Virus record (IMG/VR): IMGVR_UViG_3300028837_004134
Location: 19,417-83,416 of that record
Direction: 5' to 3' (one strand)
DNA length: 64,000 bases
Origin: a virus
Part shown: positions 27,191 to 35,716 of the stretch, one piece after another
How the letters are laid out: each line of letters starts with the position of its first letter
Numbering within the stretch: position 1 is the stretch's first letter
Program-made: the position numbers and the translations under genes
Notes under the pieces: model-generated
What the model was told of the DNA's origin: nothing
Seen by the model: the letters and a program-made list of their open reading frames with translations, nothing else
The model's database searches: none

Positions 27191-28041
27191 TTGTCGCTTC
27201 TCCTGCGTGGCTTAGCCTTGGCCTTGTCCTTCTTTACGGCCTTCACTTTCCGAGTGCCCTTTTTCGAGTGTTGTTTCTTTGTGCCTTCTTTGATTGACTT
27301 GTTGATGATCAGATCAGCAGCAGAAACCACATTAGAAACCAGTTCAATTGCTTCATTCACATCTTTATGACTGATACTTCTTGACTTGTTGCGAGCTTTC
27401 TTGCTTTGGGATAAATCACCTTCGTGGGCTATTTGATTGCGTCGCTTGGCTATTATTGTTACCTGACTCTTGAGCTTCTTAGGATCAGTCTTCATCTGTT
27501 TAGCAATAGAATCCCAGAACGAATTGACTCCAATAAGCTGAAGTGAATCAGCTATCTTATCTGGGGTTTGAAGGGACTGATAAGAAAGCTTGCGATCTAT
27601 GGCAATTCTCAACGCCTGATTTGTGCGTTTATACTTTTGTCCTGCCATGAAATCGGATACAAGAATTTTTTCGTTGAGTAAGCGATTGGAGGGATCGCAG
27701 GCTTTTGAGTGTTGAACAACATGACGAATGATCTTAGCGTGAAAATATGCATCCATTGCTGATAGCGTCATAACGAATGAAGCTCGCAATAGGTCATCAA
27801 GAGCCTCAGATGAGAAATATTCACTATCGAGTTTACTGTCATCTCGAAGAACGAGGATCATGTCTTTACTATCAATTCGTTCGATTTTGTGTCTTATAGG
27901 CCAGTGCATGAGCTTCTTGAAACTGTTACCCCAGTCTTGTCGAGTTCTTCGTTTCCTATGGTCAGTGAGCCCCCTGGCAAGTATCTGGATGTACTTAGCC
28001 CGTTCGATAGCTCTGTGAAAAGTTTCCTTAGCGCCGTTCAT
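27187..28041 (-). CDS. HEPN-domain protein inside the hsd operon
   Basis: This 284-aa protein has a helical core ending in KRRNQIAHEGDLS near residue 200, the R-N-x3-H signature of HEPN ribonucleases of the RiboL-PSP group, and then a very basic lysine-rich tail. HEPN proteins in defence loci cleave RNA as toxins or effectors. It overlaps hsdM upstream and hsdS downstream by ATGA, so it is made in step with the methylase. Here it probably acts as an abortive backup when restriction fails; that role is inferred. Confidence 0.8.
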   Translation of the reverse strand: MNGAKETFHRAIERAKYIQILARGLTDHRKRRTRQDWGNSFKKLMHWPIRHKIERIDSKDMILVLRDDSKLDSEYFSSEALDDLLRASFVMTLSAMDAYFHAKIIRHVVQHSKACDPSNRLLNEKILVSDFMAGQKYKRTNQALRIAIDRKLSYQSLQTPDKIADSLQLIGVNSFWDSIAKQMKTDPKKLKSQVTIIAKRRNQIAHEGDLSQSKKARNKSRSISHKDVNEAIELVSNVVSAADLIINKSIKEGTKKQHSKKGTRKVKAVKKDKAKAKPRRRSDK

Positions 28042-30059
28042 TCCGTCACCTCCGCGAGCATGTCCGCGATTTCGTTTTCGATCTTCTTGAGATCGGCCTC
28101 GATCTCCTCCAGCGGTCTGGGCGGCGTGTACTTATAGAAATAGTGATTGAAATTGATCTCGTATCCGATCCTGGTCTTTGACTCGTCAATCCATGCATCC
28201 GGAACGTGCGGCAGCACCTCGCGTTTCATGTACTCTTCGACGTCTTCTTTGAGAGGTACGTTTTCGTAGTCACGCAGCTCTGGATCAGGCTCCGGATTGC
28301 CCTTGGCGTCGGTGCAGACATCCGCCGTCTCGTCCCGCTCAGCCAGGGATATGAGCATTACTTTGAAAAGAGCCGCCGGAACATTGATCTCCGTATCCTT
28401 GAACAACGCCTTCATCATGGCCGCGAACTCGCTGCGGTTTTTCACCACGCCCTTAGGAGTGAGACCTTGGAGCACCGAGAGGATGGACTTCTGGAGTTTC
28501 AAGCCCTCCTCAATCTCGGCCTGTGCTGCCTTCGTATCCTTGCGCTTCTTGCTGGTAGCGAGGTTGGCGAAGGGCGCGGTCTCCTTGAGGCGTGTGATTC
28601 GAGCCTCGTCCACCGCGAAGTTGAGTCGCAAAGGTCGTTCGACGGTGATGCGCCGGTAGCCGAAGTCCTCGTTGTCGAAGACACGGATATGCTCTCCTTC
28701 CTTGAGAGTCCCGTAGCGCCGTGTGATGTCGTCGCGTTGGTCTTCGCAAACTTCGTGGCGTTTGTTACCGAGGGACTTGCGCATTTTCTTGAAGAAGCCG
28801 GTTCCGTCCACCAGTTGAATCTTACCCCGCCGCTGCTTGACTTTGCGGTTCGTAACGATCCAGAGATACGTATAGATGCCGGTGTTGTAGAAAAGCTGAT
28901 CGGGCAGGGCGACGATGGCCTCAAGCCAATCATTCTCGATGATCCAACGACGGATTTCGCTCTCTCCCGATCCTGCCGAGCCAGTGAAAAGTGGCGAACC
29001 ATTGAAGACGATGGCCAGGCGCGTTCCGCCCTCCTTCGGGTCCTTCATTTTGCTGATCATGTGTTGCAGGAACAGGAGAGACCCGTCGTTTATGCGCGGT
29101 AGCCCAGCACCAAACCGACCTCCGAAGCCCTGCTCTTCGTGTTCTCGCTTGATGAAATCGGCTTCAGGCTTCCATTCCACGCCAAAAGGTGGATTGGCCA
29201 GCATGTAATCGAACTTCTTACCGGCCATGTAGTCATTTGTGAAACTGTCGCCGAACCGGATGTGGTCTATGTTCTGGCCCTTGATCATCATGTCCGACCC
29301 GCAGATAGCATATGCTTGGGCGTTATAGTCCTGACCGAAGACTTCCAGACGGGCATCTGGGTTAAGCTCGCGGACGTAATCCTCGGCAACGGATAACATA
29401 CCTCCGGTTCCGCAGGCCGGATCGTAGAGTGTCTTGACTATGCCCTTGGTAGTGAGAATATCGTTGTCCGGCAGGAAGAGAAGATCGACCATCAAACGAA
29501 TGACCTCACGAGGCGTGAAGTGATCGCCGGCTTCCTCGTTCGACGCTTCGTTGAATCTCCTGATGAGTTCCTCGAAGATGTAACCCATTTCCAAATTGGA
29601 CACCTTGTCGGGGTGTAGGTCGATCTTGTCGATATCGCAGAATTTCGAGACCACAAGATATAGGCGGTCAGCCTTGTCGAGCTTGGCGATGTGTTCCTCG
29701 AAACCGAAGTGCTCGATGATCTCTCGGGCACGGGTGGAGAAACTCTTTATGTAATGCGTTAGATTCCTGACTATATTGTCGGGATCGCCTTTGAGCTTCT
29801 CGAAGGTGTAGCGGCTGGTGTTGTAAAATGGCACTCCCGTGACCCGGCAGAGAATAGGGTCAACCCTCTTGACCTTGCCGCCTGAGAGTTTTTTCTGTCT
29901 TTCGAGTACCTTCTCCTTGGTAGGTTCCAACACGCAGTCGAGCCGACGCAGGACGGTCAGGGGAAGCATGACGTCCTTGTACTGGTTGGGCCGGTATGGC
30001 CCGCGCAGGAGGTCAGCCACAGACCAAATGAAGCTAACCTTATCGCCGAAGTTATTCAC
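28038..30059 (-). CDS. hsdM: Type I restriction enzyme, M subunit
   Basis: This 673-aa N6-adenine DNA methyltransferase has the HsdM N-terminal bundle, then the SAM-binding motif I (DPACGTGGML, about residue 213) and the catalytic NPPFG (about residue 287). A helical C-terminal region (YTPPRPLEEIEADLKKIENEI) contacts HsdS. It protects host sites and forms the complex with HsdS. It is 61 nt downstream of a small XRE gene, probably its regulator, and overlaps the HEPN gene. Confidence 0.93.
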   Translation of the reverse strand: MNNFGDKVSFIWSVADLLRGPYRPNQYKDVMLPLTVLRRLDCVLEPTKEKVLERQKKLSGGKVKRVDPILCRVTGVPFYNTSRYTFEKLKGDPDNIVRNLTHYIKSFSTRAREIIEHFGFEEHIAKLDKADRLYLVVSKFCDIDKIDLHPDKVSNLEMGYIFEELIRRFNEASNEEAGDHFTPREVIRLMVDLLFLPDNDILTTKGIVKTLYDPACGTGGMLSVAEDYVRELNPDARLEVFGQDYNAQAYAICGSDMMIKGQNIDHIRFGDSFTNDYMAGKKFDYMLANPPFGVEWKPEADFIKREHEEQGFGGRFGAGLPRINDGSLLFLQHMISKMKDPKEGGTRLAIVFNGSPLFTGSAGSGESEIRRWIIENDWLEAIVALPDQLFYNTGIYTYLWIVTNRKVKQRRGKIQLVDGTGFFKKMRKSLGNKRHEVCEDQRDDITRRYGTLKEGEHIRVFDNEDFGYRRITVERPLRLNFAVDEARITRLKETAPFANLATSKKRKDTKAAQAEIEEGLKLQKSILSVLQGLTPKGVVKNRSEFAAMMKALFKDTEINVPAALFKVMLISLAERDETADVCTDAKGNPEPDPELRDYENVPLKEDVEEYMKREVLPHVPDAWIDESKTRIGYEINFNHYFYKYTPPRPLEEIEADLKKIENEIADMLAEVTE

Positions 30060-30120
30060 GACCGCTCCTCATTCTCTCTCCGCATCTTCCGCCGATACCT
30101 CTTCCTTCCCACCTGATCCC

Positions 30121-30336
30121 TTAGGGCAGCTTCAGGCTGCCTTGCTTGGTCCTCTTGGCGCAAAAGGCGTCAAGTTGGGCCTTCGCCAGTTTCGATGGTT
30201 TAGCCTGGCCGTTTTCCCATCGATTTACAGTGGCGAAGCTTACGCCCAATTCACGTGCAAGGTCTTCCTGGCTGAGGCCGAGTTGATTGCGAACCTCTTT
30301 TACCAGCGTGGGATAATCTCTCTCTTTAGGAGCCAT
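30121..30336 (-). CDS. Small XRE-family regulator of the restriction operon
   Basis: This 71-aa protein consists of one helix-turn-helix (LVKEVRNQLGLSQEDLARELGVSFATVNRWENGQ) and a short basic tail. The ATG at 30336 is chosen for AGAGGAAGA upstream; an ATG 11 codons earlier is weaker. It is the first gene of the defence operon and probably a C-protein-like or repressor control of hsdM. A weak promoter-like pair (TTGATT, about 15 nt, TATAAC) lies at 30396-30422. Confidence 0.75.
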   Translation of the reverse strand: MAPKERDYPTLVKEVRNQLGLSQEDLARELGVSFATVNRWENGQAKPSKLAKAQLDAFCAKRTKQGSLKLP

Positions 30337-30542
30337 CGACTCTTCCTCTGCATAGTGGGCATAGAGCACCGAGGTTACCAGTCAACATTGCATACGTTAT
30401 AACACTTGAAAACGAAAATCAAGGGAAATCTCAGGGTCGTGTGAGAACCCGCCCTTGCGGTCACTTCAGCTATATCTCTTCTGAAAGTGACACTGCTTTG
30501 TGAGAAGCGTGTCTTGAGATTGTCAACAGCGAGGTTTCGCGG

Positions 30543-30773
30543 TCAACTCTTTTTCCACTCAGTTCCGGCATATTTCTCCCACTTGCCGCCGCCGGAGAGC
30601 TCGGTGTTGAACCACTCGTCGCCGAGGGCCGGGTTGGGGATAGCCGCGTCCCGTTCGGCCTCGGTGCCGATGCCCCGCCGGATGCCCGTTAGCGGTATCA
30701 ATCCCTGGCCGAGGCGGTCCGCCGCCTGAAGAAAAAGACGGTTGGTTCCGCCGCGCCGCTGCCTCCGTCGCCG
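30543..30773 (-). pseudogene. 3' fragment of a phage structural gene
   Basis: A frame of 77 codons without a start reads ...GGTNRLFLQAADRLGQG...AAIPNPALGDEWFNTELSGGGKWEKYAGTEWKKS, then stop. The LGDEWFNTE...KWEKYAG style is typical of C-termini of phage tail or late proteins. It is the only late-gene trace left beside element 2. The flanks 30370-30542 and 30774-30922 show nothing else. Confidence 0.45.
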
Positions 30774-30922
30774 CTACCTCGGCCTGAGCATGAACAACAA
30801 TAAAAAACCAGGGATCAGAGGAAAGTACCAGGAGAGCAACCAATGGAAGAACGAGGTCAAGAAGTGAGGAGCGAGGAATCGTAGAATGCGATTGACAGTC
30901 TCTGATTAGACCGTTAACTTAG

Positions 30923-31295
30923 AGCCAGGGTGCTACACCTTTCGACCGCCCTTTAGGATGCTTTTGCTCCGCCGATTGTAGCGGAATGAAATCACGGAGA
31001 GAAATAGAAGCCACAGGGGCATTCCGGAGGTAGGAAAACCGGCTGATCTTACCCGTTCTGTAGGTTTCCAATCTGTGCGGATTCGCGTAAACACTACTAC
31101 GGCGTACGGTATAATCAGATCTAACTACTTCCAACCCAGTGCCGACTTGCTGTCTCCTGACAATGTCGATGCCGCGTTTTCGGCACTTCCGGAAAGGCCG
31201 ATGCCGCAAGACAAGCACTTCCGAAACAGGGGGTGCCGCGAAATCGCGCGTTTCCAAAATGGAGATGCCGCAAAATCGCACTTAGCCAAGCGTCG
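30923..31295. mobile_element. IS-like scar with 32-bp tandem repeats
   Basis: The minus-strand core GGGCGGTCGAAAGGTGTAGC at 30923-30967 matches, inverted, the sequence at 4132-4175. From 31168 four units spaced exactly 32 bp (31168, 31200, 31232, 31264) begin GATGCCGC and share a loose AAATCGCACTTCC consensus; a degenerate fifth starts near 31138. No transposase remains. The scar abuts the terminase gene and replaces the late region. Confidence 0.5.
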
Positions 31296-32853
31296 ATCGC
31301 CTATCGCCTCCAATGACCGTCACCCTCACCGAGCTCATGGCCAACCTGACACGATGTACTGACGCTACCAACCAGGCGTACGTGAACGCCATGCTGAAAT
31401 GATCGACTCCCGTGCGGATATACCTGTACCTCTTCTCTCCGGTCTCCTCGTTCTCGTTCAGCATCCGGGCGTCCGCCGCCATGTGCTGCGCGAACTCCTC
31501 GACGATCGGCTGGCGGCGCGGCAGAATCACCTGTTTGTCACGAATTGCCGCCCTGGATGCGTCCAGCGCCTCCGTGCGATTCACCTGGACTGTATAGGAT
31601 TTGCTGTCCCACATGGGCCTCCCGCGTTGGTTCTCGTTGAAGAAGCAGAGGAAGACCTGCCTCGGATGCCGACGCGCGAAGTCGCGAGTGGCATGAGTCT
31701 CTGGTAGGCCGTCGATCACACACCGCCGAACGTCAAACCGCTTCATCAAGATATCGAGTTCCGAGAAATCGCGACATGTAGCCAGGTGTATCAGATGCTG
31801 CTTTTTGCTATCATTGCGCTCCTCGTTCTCTTCCCTCCGCAGGATCACCGCGTGTAGGTACTTGCCGGTATCGACCCCCATAAAGCACGTGCCATCGTCG
31901 TTGCTTTCTTGCATCGGAGTGTCGGTGCACAGGGACAGCACGGACATGACGTCCAGCTGCCTCTCAATATCAGCCCAGGGAACACCTATCTTGAGATTGT
32001 AGAACCGATCGGGAAACCGTGTTGTCCGATACTCCTCGAGGATTTCACCGGGATCGATCTTGGACGAGAACAGTTGCGAGATGCGATATCCGTGAATCGT
32101 TCGACCTGGCAGATCAGCAACCCATTCACCGACTGCGATATCAAGTTCGCGGTTGCATTTCAGACATGCAAGGTAATGCGTGCCATCCCGCCGAGGACGG
32201 ATGATCCTGACCTCCTCGCCCAACTTAGTCGGGAACTCCTTAGCGGGAGCCGTCCATTGCCGACAGCGCGGGCAGCGCAGTGTCCAGTGCCGCTGATCCG
32301 ATTTCTGATACTGTTCATCGATGCCATAATCGGGAAGTGAGGGATTCGAGAGTTCGACAATACGCTTGTAATCCGAGTGAGCAAGGCGTTCCTTGGCCAT
32401 CGCCTTGGCTGCCGGAGATGTCTCATCCAGCTCGTCGAAGACGATCATGTCCGCAGGTACTGACTTCATTCCGACAGTTGACTGCATGCCGCGGAGGTAC
32501 AGGTAGGATTCTCCAATTCTCTTCAAGCCGGCCGTATCGGTGTCAGTCATCATCCGAGAGAGGAAGGGATTGTCTTCGAGAAGCGGGCTCACGCGCGATT
32601 TCGAAAACTCAATCACATCGGTCCTGGTGGGAAAGAAGTAGACAACATTGAGTCCGGTAAGACAAGCGTGCAGACTTCTGAGAATCGCCCAGGTTGTGCC
32701 ACCGATCTGTGCCGCCTTGCTCAGGATCACGTGAGGAGATGTGTCGTCATAGATTGCCCGCAGGTATTCGTGCCCCTCGAACCGCAACGGTCGGCCTTCC
32801 AAACGGATACGTGCCACAGCCCACTCGGCAAGCGGATCACTGATTGCCCGCAT
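31282..32853 (-). CDS. terL: Phage terminase large subunit, GpA-like
   Basis: This 523-aa protein has the terminase ATPase with SKAAQIGGTT at residues 45-54 and Walker B IVFDELDE near 140, followed by the nuclease domain (GVDTGK near 324, then CVIDGLPETH). GpA-like terminases cut and package DNA into capsids. The ATG at 32853 overlaps the small-subunit stop by 17 nt. The end looks nearly complete (GVDHFSMAFTYAWLVAS), but the last 15-20 residues run into the IS-like scar and are probably not native. No portal or capsid gene follows, so the element cannot package on its own. Confidence 0.85.
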   Translation of the reverse strand: MRAISDPLAEWAVARIRLEGRPLRFEGHEYLRAIYDDTSPHVILSKAAQIGGTTWAILRSLHACLTGLNVVYFFPTRTDVIEFSKSRVSPLLEDNPFLSRMMTDTDTAGLKRIGESYLYLRGMQSTVGMKSVPADMIVFDELDETSPAAKAMAKERLAHSDYKRIVELSNPSLPDYGIDEQYQKSDQRHWTLRCPRCRQWTAPAKEFPTKLGEEVRIIRPRRDGTHYLACLKCNRELDIAVGEWVADLPGRTIHGYRISQLFSSKIDPGEILEEYRTTRFPDRFYNLKIGVPWADIERQLDVMSVLSLCTDTPMQESNDDGTCFMGVDTGKYLHAVILRREENEERNDSKKQHLIHLATCRDFSELDILMKRFDVRRCVIDGLPETHATRDFARRHPRQVFLCFFNENQRGRPMWDSKSYTVQVNRTEALDASRAAIRDKQVILPRRQPIVEEFAQHMAADARMLNENEETGEKRYRYIRTGVDHFSMAFTYAWLVASVHRVRLAMSSVRVTVIGGDRRSTLG

Positions 32854-33409
32854 CGCTGGACTTGCCAGTTCCGGTACCCTCCTCCTCAGGTAGAGCTGCG
32901 AGAATCTGGCGACGGATGCGGTCGCGTGTCTTCTCATCTGGTACATTCTCCTTGACTGCGTCGATAAACGTATCGATCACGCGCCTGATCTCAGCCTGAG
33001 ACTGGGCGCGGATCGTCTCCTCGGTTTCGCCTGTCGTTGAAAGGCCCTTCGCAAGACGTTGTCCCTTCTGCGATCGCTCCAGGATGCCTGCGATGCGTTC
33101 CAACTCTCGGATGTCGCTTATCTGCCGACCTTTGAGGTCTTCGGCGAGCTTGGCCAGCAGCAGTTCCCACAGTCGGTAGTGACGAACGTTGAGCGTAACT
33201 CGATCGTCGGCAATCTTCTCGACGAACATCTCGGCTGCTCGTCGGTCGACCTTGAATCTCAGGTTATCCCAGTCTTCGTCCTTGCGCCATTTACCTATTG
33301 TGTGGGGCTTAACGTGCAGCTGTCGGGCTATATCCGCATTGGTATCCCACTCTCCAGTGAGGAACATCTGGCGGGCCCGCTCGCACAGCTTCCTATGGTT
33401 CTTTTTCAT
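32837..33409 (-). CDS. terS: Phage terminase small subunit
   Basis: This 190-aa protein starts with an HTH of the terminase type (MFLTGEWDTNADIARQLHVKPHTIGKWRKDEDWDNLR), followed by a helical oligomerisation region and an acidic tail. Small subunits bind the packaging site and recruit TerL. It overlaps the ParB-like gene upstream and TerL downstream, the standard phage gene order. Confidence 0.75.
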   Translation of the reverse strand: MKKNHRKLCERARQMFLTGEWDTNADIARQLHVKPHTIGKWRKDEDWDNLRFKVDRRAAEMFVEKIADDRVTLNVRHYRLWELLLAKLAEDLKGRQISDIRELERIAGILERSQKGQRLAKGLSTTGETEETIRAQSQAEIRRVIDTFIDAVKENVPDEKTRDRIRRQILAALPEEEGTGTGKSSDAGNQ

Positions 33410-34091
33410 GATGCCCCTTCATGAAATACGCCGCCAGGTTGGTCAGACCTCTGGCCTTACGATCCCTGCCGGGCGTGCCGTCGCTCGCGAGATCCACAGC
33501 TTCTTCGATGAGTTGTTCCTGATCCGGAGTTACTACGAACGACAGGACACGCGGCAGTACCTTTTCCTCCTCCTCGGCTTGCTCATCCAGCAGGGCCGCT
33601 ACTTCCTCGGCCGGGAACTCCAGCAAGGTGTGCAGGTCCTGCAGTTGTCCATCCGTCTCAGGTAGCAGGCCAGCCAGGTCACTCATGCTCATATCACCCA
33701 GCAGCTCATGGATAAGCTGAGCGCGGCGGATCGGGACGTCCTGTCCCTCGAGTCGGTTCAGGGTGGCCAAGAGCACATTTGCCTCTCTGTCGTCAACCTC
33801 CCAGATATCGCATAGAGCCTCGGTATGACCCAACTCCTTGAGGACCGCAATGCGATGATGGCCGTCCAATACCTGATACTTGTCCGACTGCTCAGGTTGC
33901 GGCCGGACGATAAGATACGGGTAACGCCCGGTGCGCTTGATGTGGACTTTCAGTTTCTCCCGCATCTCGTCGGACATGACATTAGCGTTGAAAGGGTGCG
34001 GCACGAGGTCGCATAATCGAATCTGCCTTGGGCCGACCCGCGTTGCCATGTGTTGCGCTGGTGTCGAAGCGATATCTCTGTTTTCAGGCAA
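33393..34091 (-). CDS. ParB-like nuclease-domain protein
   Basis: This 232-aa protein has an N-terminal ParB/Srx fold (IRLCDLVPHPFNAN...YPYLIVRPQPE...YQVLDGHHRIAVLKELG), followed by a helical region and an acidic segment. Phage versions sit next to terminases and act in DNA binding or nucleotide hydrolysis. It overlaps both neighbours by a few bases. Partition is unlikely because there is no ParA gene nearby. Confidence 0.75.
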   Translation of the reverse strand: MPENRDIASTPAQHMATRVGPRQIRLCDLVPHPFNANVMSDEMREKLKVHIKRTGRYPYLIVRPQPEQSDKYQVLDGHHRIAVLKELGHTEALCDIWEVDDREANVLLATLNRLEGQDVPIRRAQLIHELLGDMSMSDLAGLLPETDGQLQDLHTLLEFPAEEVAALLDEQAEEEEKVLPRVLSFVVTPDQEQLIEEAVDLASDGTPGRDRKARGLTNLAAYFMKGHHEKEP

Positions 34092-35184
34092 TTCTCATTC
34101 CTCCTTCTGCCTTCACAGATTCCAGCAGGAGCTTGGCAGCCGGGTTCCATGCAACCAGGATGAACTCCCGGTTCTGCCGCCTCTTCTCTTCGCTCGCCAC
34201 GGAGGCTTTGTGCATATACTTGACTGCGGTGGAACGAACCTCTCGCCCATGCCTTCGCATTCGCTGCTCTAACTCCTCGAGCGTCACCTCGGCATTGCCA
34301 AGACTCAGAATCCAAACCGGGATGTGCTTCGCATGGTCGAAGAGTGAATCGAGCATGGCGGCGCCGCCTTTGGCACTGAACGGACTTTTCTCAAGAGATG
34401 AACCTTCCAGGATTTCGTCGATGATCTTGTATTCTTTCTCGTATGAAGCAACTCCAGGATACGGCGGATCGAAGTAGGCGATGTCAGCGTAAATCGTCGG
34501 CAGGGTCTGGACGATGTCAGCCTTCACAACCTTCGCTTCTCCCTGAAAGACTCCACCGTTAATCTGCTCAGCCAGCCTCCACAACCGCTCGGGACGGCCA
34601 AGGCGAAGTCCGTTCACATAGTCACCAACGCAGCTCGGAGTGATTGATTCGAACTCGCCTGTTGTCAAACGGTGGATCGTGCCGCGACGTACCGAGGACA
34701 TTGAGTGTGCCAGCAAAGCCACGCGGATCGCAAGGAGTTGCAGGAGTGCGCCTTTGACCGCGTCCCGGGCCTCTGCTGCAGTTGCCAGAATGCGGTCGAG
34801 CAGTCGCGCCTGTGATTGTGTGAATACGGCCGGGACGTATCTCTGTTGAATCGGCCCTGGTGGATTGCCGTTCCCGGCTGCGACCCGTAGAATGTCCTCG
34901 CGGGCGAACCGAACGCTGCTGTTCTCTATCAGTGCCCGGCCAACAACGATCGAACGTTCGGCGATGTCTGTTGCCACCACCCTCAGGCCCTGGGCTTTGG
35001 CATACAGACTGATCGACCCGCCGCCAAGGAAGCCATCCAGAAAGGTCAGGTTCGGCCATGTCCGCCTCGGCAGGATACGATCCAGCTCCCTGAAGATCAG
35101 CGGACAAAGACGCCGCTTCCCTCCTAGATAGGGCGGCAATGCGCTCCAAATTGATAGCCTTCTGCGGCCCGAAGTCCTTTTCAC
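34084..35184 (-). CDS. D12-class DNA adenine methyltransferase
   Basis: This 366-aa enzyme shows the D12-type signatures PPYLGGKRRL near the N-terminus (SAM binding) and the catalytic DPPYPGVASYE near residue 238. It would methylate adenine in element DNA, likely for protection against host restriction. The GTG at 35184 has GGAGG 7 nt upstream, and longer versions of the frame lack a ribosome site. It overlaps the ParB-like gene. Confidence 0.8.
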   Translation of the reverse strand: MKRTSGRRRLSIWSALPPYLGGKRRLCPLIFRELDRILPRRTWPNLTFLDGFLGGGSISLYAKAQGLRVVATDIAERSIVVGRALIENSSVRFAREDILRVAAGNGNPPGPIQQRYVPAVFTQSQARLLDRILATAAEARDAVKGALLQLLAIRVALLAHSMSSVRRGTIHRLTTGEFESITPSCVGDYVNGLRLGRPERLWRLAEQINGGVFQGEAKVVKADIVQTLPTIYADIAYFDPPYPGVASYEKEYKIIDEILEGSSLEKSPFSAKGGAAMLDSLFDHAKHIPVWILSLGNAEVTLEELEQRMRRHGREVRSTAVKYMHKASVASEEKRRQNREFILVAWNPAAKLLLESVKAEGGMRIA

Positions 35185-35356
35185 TTCACTACCTCCAGCC
35201 CTGCAACGCGTCCGCCTCAGGACGACCATGAAAGCCCTTCTTTCTCGCGAAACATGTATCGAATGACTTGACTTCCAGCGCATTAAAGGCCTGTGTGTAG
35301 ATGTGCGTAACGCTATGATATACAATAAGTTGAATCTCCTGAAAGGAGGAAACTCT

Positions 35357-35716
35357 ATGAGTGAAACACTGCATGATGCCGCTCAGGCCTACCTGGAACA
35401 CCTTCGGGGTCAGGGCAAAAAGGAGCGGACGCTCTACACCTACGGGAAGGACTTCGAGCAGATCGAGTCCTTCTTCGGGGCGGAGCGGAAGCTCGCTGCC
35501 ATTCTCACACAGCATGTCGGGAAATTCTTCAAATCGGATGCGCTCCTGAAACTGCCCAGCGGCAAGAAGCGGGCGAAGCCCACCGTGGAGAAGACCAGGC
35601 GGGTGTTCAGGATGTTCCTGATCTGGGCCAAAGAAACTGGCCGTATCGACAAGCTGCCGCTGCCCAAGGACACGCCCATGGGCCGAAGTCAGAAGGAAGG
35701 CGAGGACAATGAATAG
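35357..35716 (+). CDS. Stand-alone core-binding (SAM-like) domain protein paired with a tyrosine recombinase
   Basis: This 119-aa protein (MSETLHDAAQAYLEHLRGQGK...RRVFRMFLIWAKETGRID) has the arm/core-binding fold of Xer-type recombinases but no catalytic domain. The ATG at 35357 has AAGGAGG upstream. It overlaps the next gene, a full recombinase, by 8 nt. It may act as a DNA-binding partner. This pair is transcribed opposite to the flanking phage genes. Confidence 0.65.
   Translation: MSETLHDAAQAYLEHLRGQGKKERTLYTYGKDFEQIESFFGAERKLAAILTQHVGKFFKSDALLKLPSGKKRAKPTVEKTRRVFRMFLIWAKETGRIDKLPLPKDTPMGRSQKEGEDNE

Noticed and set aside
31138-31295. Possible CRISPR array because of regular 32-bp units
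   Set aside because: The units are degenerate and directly adjacent with no spacers, and no cas genes are present.
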